DNA from: Holacanthus passer | Lineage: Eukaryota > Chordata > Actinopteri > Pomacanthidae | Length of the DNA: 64,000 nt | Direction: 5' to 3' | Assembly (NCBI GenBank): GCA_025331565.1 | Contig: JAFREQ010000047.1 | Span: 2,284,001 to 2,348,000 of the forward strand | Shown here: positions 12,691-22,900 of the stretch, one piece after another | Layout: each line of letters begins with the position of its first letter | How positions within the stretch are numbered: the stretch's first letter is position 1 | The notes under the pieces: model-generated | Told to the model about the DNA's origin: nothing | Databases searched by the model: none | The model's input: the letters and a program-made list of their open reading frames with translations, nothing else | Position numbers and translations under genes: made by a program

Positions 12691-13884
12691 AGACTTAAGT
12701 CAAGATGTGGAATAGCTACGTTGGTCCACAACATTGTACAATAACGGCTCTAAAATTGTGATGTCTAAGTTTCTTTGATGTATTCGTTTCTATTGGCCTG
12801 AGTCCTCATCGCGTGACTGTGAAGTTTTTCAAACTTTCAAACATTCCTTTTATTCTCCGTTAAAACATGCAATGTTTCGAAATAGTTTTGACAAAAAAAT
12901 GCCTTCTGAAAACATTTGTAGTGAGAAATGTGCATTTTATTTTCCTAATCTTCATTCTGTAAATGAATGTGATCTTTGCTTTGCTAGTGATTACAAAAAT
13001 GATCTCAGTCATTGTTATGATGGATGCTCCGGACTCATGCATGTTGTTTGAATCAGTGTTTTGTGTTGTTGTGGGCTGTTGTGTTATTTGTCTTATCTTA
13101 AGTAACTGTTTGATGATCTTCTTTCAAAAAAAGACATATAGATTTTAGAGTGCCCCAGTGATGACGTGTTTCTTTTTCTTCATCATCTTTTGATTTCCAA
13201 CACCACCGCCCTCCGAAGCCAACCTATTCTCATTCCCACACTGTCAAACGCTGGCGTTTTGGCACACCCCTCGGTGTCTCAAGACGCTGTGAGCATCAGT
13301 CCAATTACAGAACCGAATTCCTGCTGCCCTCACCGTCAGTTCCCATGTTCAGGATTTCTTTTAGTGGCATCCTCAACATTTGTCAACACAAAAGCCTCCT
13401 TGATGATTCAACAGTATGATAAGTCCATGTTATGGACATGTTATGGAGTTTTAATTCTTTCTCTTTCAATTTTAAGAAACAAAGTTTTTTTTCATTTCTG
13501 GATAGCAGACAGCCATATTACCCATGATCCTCAGCAACAATTCCAGTGGAGACATAGGCAGTCTGTTTAATGTTCCCTGTTACAAAACCATAATTGATTT
13601 CAAACTGATTGATCTTGTGTATCCTCTTAATGTGTCTGTTTAAGATTTGATTTGCAAGGCAGGTTAGGGTTGGGCTTAAAGTGGCACTTTGTTGTTGGTG
13701 GACTCGTTCCACTCCTGTTTCAAGGATGGGCTTCATTCCATTTCAAATTGCCTCCAGTCGGCTGTAATCTGAACCCAAACACCACTCTCTCTGTTAACAA
13801 CATGTGTTTTACAGCCTGTGATTGTAAAATAGGAAGTTGCTCCTTTAGTTTTATATTTTCAAGAATATGTGGCTGGGAACTTTT
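12691..13884. other. Intergenic sequence, no gene seen
   Basis: An open frame of 134 codons at 13166-13570 shows no domain, no splice context and mixed composition, so I do not call it. Nothing else stands out. Confidence 0.45.
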
Positions 13885-15312
13885 ATTCAAATTCAAATTC
13901 AAAAAACTTTATTGGCATGATAGATCAGAAACCCATATTACCAAAGCAGTACAGAGAATTATTATACACCATAATATACAAAAATAAACAATTGTATCAA
14001 ATGAAATATAATAAATCCATTAAATAACAATTCCATTTAATTCAGCTTATGACCACAGAGGACTGAAAAGCTATGTTTAATGGAGGCTATGGGAGGAATG
14101 AGTACAGTAGGTAAAACAACACTGGGAGCTGTAATCACTCAGAAACATTTACTGCAGACTTTGTTTCTTAGTGTATGACAACAGTCAACATATACTGCAG
14201 CTAATACTGGACACTGACTTTTCTCCCCTGTCATAAGGCAGTTTGTGAGGACCCCTCCCTGGGCAGCCTATTCTGTCTGTGACTGCCTTTTTCCATACCC
14301 AGCCTGTGTCCACTCAGTGTGTACATTATCAGCGTTTTCCTTGGTTTCCTGTCGGTGATGATGGTCAGCTCCTCTGCCACCATGTACTCTCTGTTTAGGG
14401 TCAAACAGAATTCTAATTTACTTTGTGATTCGGTGGTTTCGCTCCAATATTTGATAGAATTTCCTTTTTGTTTTGAGATGATTCGGTTGGGCCAGATTGT
14501 TTGGTGTCTGTCCTGAAGCCCTGGTGTTTGTGGGCAGAGCTTCAGGACCAGCTGGCTGAGAGGACTCTAATCTTTGTTCAACTCTTTGCACTGCAGGGCC
14601 TCGCACTGGTGGGAGTGGGGGAGTTGCTAGATAGGAGGTGTTTATAAAATTTGATCACTCGCTTTTGAATTTTAATTATTAGAGAGTATTGGCCAAGCTC
14701 TGGCCTGCAGGCATTATTGGCTGTGTGTCTAAGTATGTTTTTACACAATTCTGCATGCAGGGCTTCTAACAGACTCCCGTATAATATTATTGGGTCTATT
14801 AGTATATTTATAATTTTGAGCTAGGTCCTAACTGGAATGTCAATCAGAATATTTCTTTTGATGGCATAAAAAGCCCTTCTTGCCTTCAGCTCATTCACAG
14901 CCATGCCAAAATGTTCAGTGCAACTGAACATGTCTAAATATGTTTCATCTTTTGCATAATGCCCAATTTCTATATTTCCTAATGTGAGAGTTGGATCATT
15001 GTTGAATGGTCAATATTTTGGTCTTTTCCACATTCACACTTAGTGTCCATGTTTGACCAAAGTTGTGGAGGCTCTGCTGTAAGCCGTTTCTGGAGGGAGA
15101 CAGGAGAACCAGGTCATGGCAGACATCAGACATTTGACCTCTGAGTCCTGCAGAGTCACACAGCAGCTGATGATTTTTGCAGTTCTTCTGAAGTGGGTTG
15201 GTCTCGTAGTTCAGCCCTGTTTCACCCCACGGTTCCGTGGGAAGTAATTGGTTCTTTTGTTTCCAATTTTAATTGCACATCAGTTATTCAAATACATTGT
15301 TTTAATTAAATC

Positions 15313-15316
<4 letters not shown>
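13885..15316 (-). mobile_element. 5'-truncated, decayed LINE retrotransposon (reverse-transcriptase part and 3' end)
   Basis: Read on the minus strand, broken frames give pieces of a LINE ORF2 protein. RNRGVKQG lies near 15230, DSEVKCL then DLVLLSPSRNGLQQ near 15170-15080, VNELKARRAFYAIKRNI at 14892-14851, and a C-terminal part with ELCKNIL and ACRPELGQYSLIIKIQKRVI near 14770-14650. The catalytic box preceding DLVLLS, normally Tyr-Ala-Asp-Asp, is lost through a small deletion and frameshift. The element's 3' end lies at 13885, where AATAAAG is followed by tandem GAATTT units, as expected for a LINE tail. It appears L1/Tx1-like, by recollection of related fish proteins. Stops and frameshifts make it non-functional. 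The (TG)n tract at 15319 abuts its truncated 5' side. Confidence 0.8.

Positions 15317-15318
<2 letters not shown>

Positions 15319-15351
<33 letters not shown>
15319..15351. repeat. (GT)n microsatellite
   Basis: Sixteen uninterrupted GT units next to the truncated side of the LINE relic. Confidence 0.95.
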
Positions 15352-15353
<2 letters not shown>

Positions 15354-17075
15354 CGGGCCACTCTATGAATACACATAATCTTAATCAGTTTGAAATAAAT
15401 AATGGCAACAGTGGCAGAGCATCATGGGTAATTTAGCCTTCAAATATCCAAAACTGACAAAAAACTTATTTCTCTGCATTTTCTTTGAAAAAGCAAAAAT
15501 ACTGTATTCCAACAATTTTCTTTCTTTATGAAATAATCCAACCCATTGTGGGATGAATAAGGGAATATCTTATTTTATCTTATTTTAAATTAAAATATTC
15601 TGAAAATAAAATGCACATTTCTCACTAGAATTGTTAGCAAAATGCATTTTAATGCCAAAACTATCTGAACTAAAAGGAAAGTTTGCTTTTTTTTTGGTTT
15701 TCACAGTCACAAACTTGACAGTCACTTGACATGGATGAAGGCCAATAGAGAAGAATAGGCCAAAATAATTAAATATATAAAATTCAGGCATCTTTTAAGC
15801 CATTGTTGTGAATGTCAACGTAGCTATTCCGCATTTTGATGTGACACTGGGTTGAAAAGATAGAGCAGCAAGAACTGGCAGAAATTAAAAAAGAAGGAGT
15901 AAAGAATGAAAAGAAAGAAAGAGACAAAGTGTCAAGGAGAAAAGACAAAAGAAGAGGCTGGAAACAAAACTCAAGTTGAAAACAAAAGGTTTTAAAAATG
16001 TTGCTGAAGTTGTTGTGTAGTATTGTAACTGTGTGTTTTACAGTATATTTAATGTTTTACATTCTGTGTATCCAGTGACTTTGTGGGAGGTCTGTGTTTA
16101 CTTTATCATACTACCTACATATTCTTTTTAGCCTTTTACATATGATATCCATCTAAAAACAGGGTGCAAAGCAGATTGCTGATGTTTGGGTTTCATCAAT
16201 AACATTTTTTGCACTTCTTCACTGATCTTAATGTCAGAGAAAGGAATCACTCTTTGCTCAAATGAAGCCGCTGAATATTTACACGCCAAAGTCAAATTAC
16301 TATTAATGGAGAGTACAACAGCGCCTGTGAAAACAGTTGCATAATGTCCATTGTGACTCTGCAGGGAGCTTTGTTAAGTCTGAGAAAATAAGTCAAGTTA
16401 CATCACTTCACGGTTTGGGCTTCATACTTCAGGTTTCCAATCGAAATCGTGTTTTCAAGTCTGGAAACTGAAAGACGCAGGTGTTGAAGCTACCAACAGA
16501 TGCTGTCGAGTTGCACTGTGGGAAGTCAGGATATCTCAGCCACTGCTGCATCAAATTTGGCTTCTTTTTAGTGTGACACTGAAATACTCTTTAAATAATA
16601 CCTGTCATGTCTGTGCGTCCCTGTTGGTTTGGTTCCCACTGGTCCTCATTTGGCACACTTTCTGCATTGCTGCACCTTCCCCTGGTGTCTGTTACGGCTG
16701 CCACGTTACAAAAGCACCTTATTTTTCCTGAAATTTGTGTATTTTTGTTTTATCATTATGAATCTACCATGTGTTGCTAGTTTGCAGCTTCGATGAAATC
16801 CCTCTGCAGATGTTCAGGTTTTAGACTTCACCTAGCTTCAGGAGGTGCTCACTCATCCTGGAGGGGTCCTTGTTGGTTGCAGAGAAGTTTAACAAGTTTG
16901 GATTCAGGCAGTCTTCTGCTTCAGTGACGCTGACAGTCATGATCACGGTGACGATGCTGGAACATGTTGGAAGTGTGGACGGTGCTCGTCTCACATGACT
17001 CCTCCCTCATGAGGACTGCTGCTGCTTTTGTGGCTCACCTGTGAGCTGCTGAGAACACAGTGTGTGCTCAGGTGG
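15352..17075. other. Sequence upstream of cbln1, no gene seen
   Basis: No exon or RNA gene found. A-rich purine sequence at 15860-15990 is low complexity. The stretch is close enough to the cbln1 promoter to hold regulatory sites but shows none I can name. Confidence 0.45.
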
Positions 17076-17077
17076 GT

Positions 17078-17093
17078 GAGAGAGAGGGGGGGT

Positions 17094-17127
<34 letters not shown>

Positions 17128-17705
17128 GGAAGGAGAGAGGGAGGGAGGGAGAGAGAGAAGAGAGAGAAGGAGGGAGGGAGAGGAAAGAAAGGAGAGGGAG
17201 GGAGGGAGAGAGAGGGTGGGAGAGGGGAGAGGGAGAGAGAGGGAGAAAGAGAGTGAAGAGAGAAAGAGAAAGGGAGAGAGAGTGAGAGTGAGATACAGAG
17301 GGGGGAGGAAAATGAAGGAGATGAAGAGAGAGAGAGGGGGGGTGTGAGAGAGAGAGAGAGAGAGAGAGAAGGAGGGATGGAGAGAGGGAGGGAGAGAGAG
17401 ACAGTGAGGGGGAAGGGGAGGAGAGAGAGGGAGGGGAGAGGAGAGGGAGAGTGAGCCAGAGAGAAAGAGAAAGGGAGAGAGAGCGAGAGTGAGAGAGAGA
17501 GAAAGAGTGAGAGGGAGAGAGAGGGGAGAGAGGGAGATAGAGAAAGTGAGAGAGAGGGAGAGAGAAAGAGAGCAAAGAGATGGATGTGTAAGATGTAAGA
17601 TTTACTTTTATGGATATGCTGATAGATAGACAGACAGATGTATGACAGACAATGGGAGAGGGGGTGAAGCAGTGAGAGAGAGAGAGAGATGAAGAGAGAG
17701 AGTAA
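17078..17705. repeat. Long (GA)n polypurine tract upstream of the cbln1 promoter
   Basis: GA, GGGA and GAAA units fill 17078-17581 almost without interruption, and the theme resumes at 17650-17705 after about 70 bases of mixed sequence. The complementary strand gives a 249-codon open frame of Ser, Leu and Pro runs, which is a composition artefact. Polypurine-polypyrimidine mirror tracts of this sort can adopt triplex (H-DNA) structure and bind GAGA-type factors. Its end lies roughly 800 bases before the cbln1 start codon. Confidence 0.9.
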
Positions 17706-17751
17706 GATGTAGGCAGATATAGTTTTGACATATAGAACACAGTAGTATGTG

Positions 17752-17752
<1 letters not shown>

Positions 17753-17783
<31 letters not shown>
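17753..17783. repeat. (GATA)n microsatellite
   Basis: About seven to eight GATA units, between the GA tract and the CpG-rich promoter region. Confidence 0.95.
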
Positions 17784-17819
17784 GTAAGTCAGACAGGGGA
17801 GAGAGATAGAGAGAGATAA

Positions 17820-18502
17820 AGTGGTGGGGCGGTCAGGGGGCGGTCTGCACGCCGTGATTGGAAAATATCGAAGACGCGCACGCGCTAATCCGGTGATGGG
17901 TCTCCGTTACCGGCGGGAGGGAGGGAGGGAGGGGGGAGGAGGGGTCTGTGAAAAAAAAAAAGGATCGGGGCGGGAGCATCTCGCGCTCGCCGCCGCGTCC
18001 CTGCTGCCTCCCTCTCGAGCCTTTTGTGTTTGAAACTCTCATATCTCACATATCAATAATTCAAGCGCGCGCGAGAGAGAGAGCAGCCGGAGCTTCCCCC
18101 CCGCGCGCTATGAGTTCTGCTGCCGCGTCACTCGTCCAGGGCCCCTCCGCACCGCGCGCGACTCCCGCCTCTCGTGGCTCCGAGTGACAGAGACGCTGCC
18201 GAGAAAAGTGAGGAAAGAAGGGCAAGAAGAGGTGAAACCGGAGGCTCGAGCGGAACATAAAAAACTGATTTTGTGAGAAAGAAAGGAGAGAAAATAAAGC
18301 GTCTGGTTTTCCCCGCAAAGAGACTCCGCGAGGGACAAAGTGTTTGCTCCAAGAAACCGGAGCGGGTCCAGCTTTCAGGTCTTCAGGTCCAAAAGGGGGA
18401 ACACCGGGAAACTCCTGCCGCCGTACTTTTTTTTGAAAGAGGGACTAGACCCACGGTTCCAGGTGTGAAGTCGACCCCAGAAGTTGGCCGCTCCGCTCCG
18501 GT
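17820..18502 (+). promoter_or_regulatory. cbln1: Predicted CpG-island promoter and 5' UTR of cbln1
   Basis: Base composition changes sharply here from AT-rich to GC- and CpG-rich, continuing into the first coding exon. A GC box (ggggcggga) lies at 17967-17975 and another GC-rich motif near 17823. An A-rich run cataaaaaa near 18256 is a weak TATA-like candidate, which would put a start site near 18285 and leave a 5' UTR of roughly 215 bases, but a CpG-island promoter with dispersed starts is equally possible. No 5' UTR intron is evident. The transcription start cannot be fixed from sequence alone. Confidence 0.6.
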
Positions 18503-18760
18503 ATGTTGGCGCTTTGCCTGCTGAGTGCCGTGTGGCTCGCGGCGAGTCCGGCCCGCGCGCAGAACGAGACGGAGCCCATCGTCCTGGAGGGGAAGTGCCT
18601 GGTGGTGTGCGACTCCAACCCGACCTCGGACCCCACGGGCACGGCGCTCGGGATCTCGGTGCGCTCCGGCAGCGCCAAGGTGGCGTTCTCCGCAGTCCGG
18701 AACACCAACCACGAGCCCTCCGAGATGAGCAACCGGACCATGGTCATCTACTTCGACCGG
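18503..18760 (+). CDS. cbln1: cbln1 coding exon 1 (residues 1-86)
   Basis: The ATG at 18503 is chosen because it opens directly into a signal peptide followed by QNETEPIVLEGKC, and has G at position -3. The exon ends after YFDR at CGG followed by GTAGGA, a good donor, giving a phase-0 junction. It carries the signal peptide, the cysteine pair and the first part of the C1q domain, including the cerebellin peptide SGSAKVAFSAVRNTNH. Mammalian CBLN1 has Gln instead of the terminal Arg, and Ile and Ser at two places in the peptide (from memory). The high GC and CpG content continues from the promoter. GC-rich overlapping frames are shadows. Confidence 0.94.
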
Positions 18761-19953
18761 GTAGGAGCAAAATCACACACTCTGTTCTAATGTAAAGTAA
18801 GAATTGCAACAAAAAATCGAGGAAGCAAATTAAGTTTAAAATTGTTTTAGTCAGTCTTTATGTGTGTTTTATTTTAAATGAACACCTGATGGAGGAATGA
18901 TCAGCGCACATATGAAGTTTCAAACGGTGTGTGTGTGTTCGTGTGTTTCATGTGTGCAGTTGTCAAATTGCAAATAGAAGGTAGACAGCTTCAATGAATG
19001 AATGTAAATTGTCACATATTTTGCAGAAACATTAAAAACACAGGTCGTTTTTTGCGCCTCCGGGATTGTTTCATCTGTTTTTTCTATCCTTAATAGCTAC
19101 AAACACTGAATATTTTATGTGCAATACAGGTTAAAGTTAGTCTAAGAGTGGTTAAAACCATGAATCCAGTATAAATAATGCTGCGGTTATAGTGTCTGAT
19201 CGTAGCGCAGCCGCAGCTGCTGCACATCTGGAAATGGTTTCTTGGACAGTAGAGAGCAGCTCCAGTCCACAGAAGTGAAAGTGGAGCTCTCGGTAACGAT
19301 TCTTTTTATAGGTAGGCTAATACGTTTCCAAAGTGGTCGGCTAAGTGTAACCTGGTAGGCAAGCCTTTTGAATATTTCAACTTTTCCCGAGCTGACAATA
19401 TGGGATATGGGAACTGACATCTCGCCAAATAATTTAGTAACGGCGGGTCGGGAGGGCGAGCTCCTACCCGCCTGCCGCTAAAGGTTAATCCTCCCTCAAA
19501 CTGCCGTTCAATTACACGCCACAGTTCGCCTCCGCCCATAAAACCAGACATTTGGCTGCAGGAATGCATAATTGAAAATTTCATTTGAAAGATTGATTAA
19601 GTTCCCTTTTCATTGCGCATAAAGTTTGGAAGTTCTGACAGAGGGGGGAGGAAAAAAAAGCCGAGATTACAGCAAGAGAGTTATTCCACCATCAGTGAAT
19701 CTGAGTGTGTGGTCCGAGGGGGCCACAGGGGCCCTTTAGAGCCCTCCATCAAAAAATAAGTGAGATATCAATTTCAATAGGCGGGAATGGAAATGATCCT
19801 GAACAGAGAATGTATGGGTTAAACAGGATCAGTAAGACAATCCAATACAAAATGAACGATAATAAAAATGCATGGTTCTATTTGAACGTTTATGTTTTTT
19901 AAGATAGTTGTTTGTTTACCAGTTTTGTGCAGCCATGTGATCAATTCTTTCCT

Positions 19954-19991
<38 letters not shown>

Positions 19992-22900
19992 TGTCTCTCA
20001 GGTTCTAGTAAACGTTGGGAGGAATTTCGACGAGGAGAGAAGTAATTTCATTGCGCCTCGCAAAGGGATTTACAGTTTTAACTTCCACGTGGTCAAAGTC
20101 TACAACCGCCAAACTATACAGGTAGCGCCTTTTCCTCTGTGTGTCTTTTTTATGTGTATCTGTGCTGTTTTCCCCCCTTATAAAAGTTGAATATCTCCTG
20201 CAACTGGAAGTCATTTTGTTGATGTTTTGAGACGCGGTTCCCGGGAGACAACGAGGCGGGAGGGCGTTAACAGATGAAAGCCAGCCGCCCGCCACCCGCC
20301 GGCCCAATCATAATTAATCAATACATGCGCAGAGGACGGAGCCAGATCCGGCGCGTGCAGGCGGCAGGAGCACTGAGGAGGAGCGCGTGCAGCACCATGG
20401 ACAGCTCCCTTCTTCTCCCTCTGTCTCCTCTCATGAAACCAGGCAGCAGGCTCACTCAGATTTTTGATTATTTAGAAGATTAAAACTTTAAATACATATT
20501 GAAGAGAGCAAACAGAGACAGGCAGTTTTAATTTTCTCCCTTACACACACACACTCACACATGGGTTTGATGTAGGAATAACCTGTTTTCCACTTATTTG
20601 TTTCTCACACACACACACACACTCAGTGCCTGCAGTATGCCCCATCCCAGCTCTCCTTTCATCCCACTAACAACTCGTTTTCAACCATGCCTTAGATGCA
20701 CCCTCAATATTCTTTTGATGTGTCAAGTGAGAGGAAGCACTCCAGCAGTCTTCAGCCCATTTCCAGCATTTAACACACACGTGATGGCGCTTTACAAGCC
20801 ACACAGCGTTAATTACAATGTATCTCTTGCAAATTAAACTGTTGTGTAATTATGCTGTTGCCCCCCCTGGGCTTTGGCATTATGTTTTGCTACTTATACT
20901 TTATTATTGGAGTCTTGAATTAATTAGCATGGAAGCAGCAGTAGCAACAATAACAACAACAAAGAGGGCTGGCGATATGTGAGGGGGAAAGTCAAGCTTG
21001 GTGCACACACCCAGTCATCTATGTGTGACTGAACGCACATAGGCCGTGGATGGCACACACTTGACTCATGGTAATTAAGTCTGCCATACCATGCAGAACA
21101 CAATGGTGATAATGCCTGTCACATCCCCATTAGTACTGTTACGTGTGCTATGTATTTGCTTTTTTTCTCAATATGGAACTACAGTATTGCTATGAGACAT
21201 CATTAGCACTAAAGAAGCACAAGAGGGACTAAAAAGGAAAGCAGAGGAACTGTCATGCTGATAATTGCCTGACCGACTGACTTTTTACAACCAGAATCTT
21301 TAGCAGCAGTTACAGCAGTTATGAGCACTGTTTGCTTAAATCATCTAAAGTCCTCAAAGTTTTTAAAATAATAAGATTTCAAAACTGAATTTGAAACTTG
21401 AGGAAAGTTGAAAAGAAATGAGAAAAAGCTGTGCTCTGTCACGTTCCTGACATGAAACAGACAGGTGTAGGTTGTCCTCTCTCCTCCAAGCATCCTGCCT
21501 GTGCGCCGCTCACCTTCAACCTCTTCCACTCATCCTCCCATCCATCCAGCACATCTGCTGTGTTGAAAACTCCCACTGTTTGATTGCCTTAGAGGCAGCT
21601 ACTGTGGTGCATGCAAGAGATGAGAGACAGCAGGGAAAGGAGAGAGGTAGGGATGAAGGGGATGGGAAAAGGGAGGAAAGTAAATGTAAAACAGTGAGAG
21701 GGACAAGGGGGAAGAAAAAAGGGAATGAGGGACAGAGGGGAAGGAAGTGAAAAAGGAAGGACAAAGTAAAGAGAAAATGGGGAATCACAAAAAGATGGAA
21801 TAGAAAAGGGACAAGTCAGAGAAGAAAAAAAGAATGGACAGGAAGGAAAGAGAAAGAGAAGGTTCAGGCAGGCGAAGAGAGAGATAGGAAGAAAGCCAGA
21901 TATCATGAGTAGCTATTGATCAATGGATGCTGGGTAGATGTACAAAGGGAAGGATAAACAGTTTGTTCCATCTCTCATCAGTCCTTTCCTGTGCAGGGAT
22001 CTGTCTATCTATCTGTGTGGGGTGAGAGGAGTGACGTGGATGTCAAAAAGCCACAACAAACCTATCTCTCTTTGCTTTTTGCCTATCAATTAAATAAAAG
22101 TATTGCAAATTAAATACAGTAGATTCTCTGATCTAAAGAGAACTCCACCACACCACCCAAAATGCCACCATCGGATGCGCCTATACTACCACTAATAGAT
22201 AGCTTACTTACACTGTTTATGAAAATCACATACAATATACATATCAAACACTTCCCGTTGTTACAGGGTTTCATTTAATTTGCAACCTGTTACATTTTCT
22301 ACATGTGCCTCTGCTTTCTATTTGAAATGAAACTTAAATAAACGAATTCCATCTTCCTTAGTGAACATCTTGTACCTGCAGCTTGGAACAGAGAACCAGC
22401 AGATCAGAAAGACAAACAGATGAGGTGCTGGTATCAATACTCAACAATGTGAGGTGCTCTCTGATAGGTAAATCACAAGTTTTTTTTCATTGTTTGTTGA
22501 AGACCATAGTACTGTATATTGGAACTAATTTAAGGAATAATTCGGAGGTTAATGTACATTCTGTTAGAGTACTGCACAGCACGTTAAACAAATTCAAGAG
22601 CAAGCAGTCGTATTACTAATCAGCTTTTCAGTCCTAAGTTGATGTTGGTATTGTTTTTTTTTTTAAAAATGGCCTTCCACAGAGCAGTGGATCTGAATTT
22701 CAGAAAAGATAATTGAAAGTAACTTTTTTGTCAGGAGGTGTAAATGAAAGTGCTGGTTATTGTGATTTTGGACTGTGAATAATAATATTTTGTGCATCTG
22801 AGCATTTAGAAATAGCATTCGTGAGGCCTCGGGTCACAGCAGCTCTGTAGGGGTGAGAGCTCCACAAGGAACACACCTAAAATGCCTCGTGCTGTGTATG

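Noticed and set aside
13166..13570. 134-codon plus-strand open frame
   Set aside because: No motif and no support from neighbouring exons; likely chance.
16991..17740. 249-codon minus-strand open frame, Ser/Leu/Pro-rich
   Set aside because: It is the complement of the (GA)n tract, which cannot readily form stop codons. No domain, no complexity, no splice or promoter context.
18484..18795. Overlapping GC-rich open frames across cbln1 exon 1 on both strands
   Set aside because: Shadows of the true frame, which alone encodes the signal peptide and C1q sequence and ends at a splice donor.
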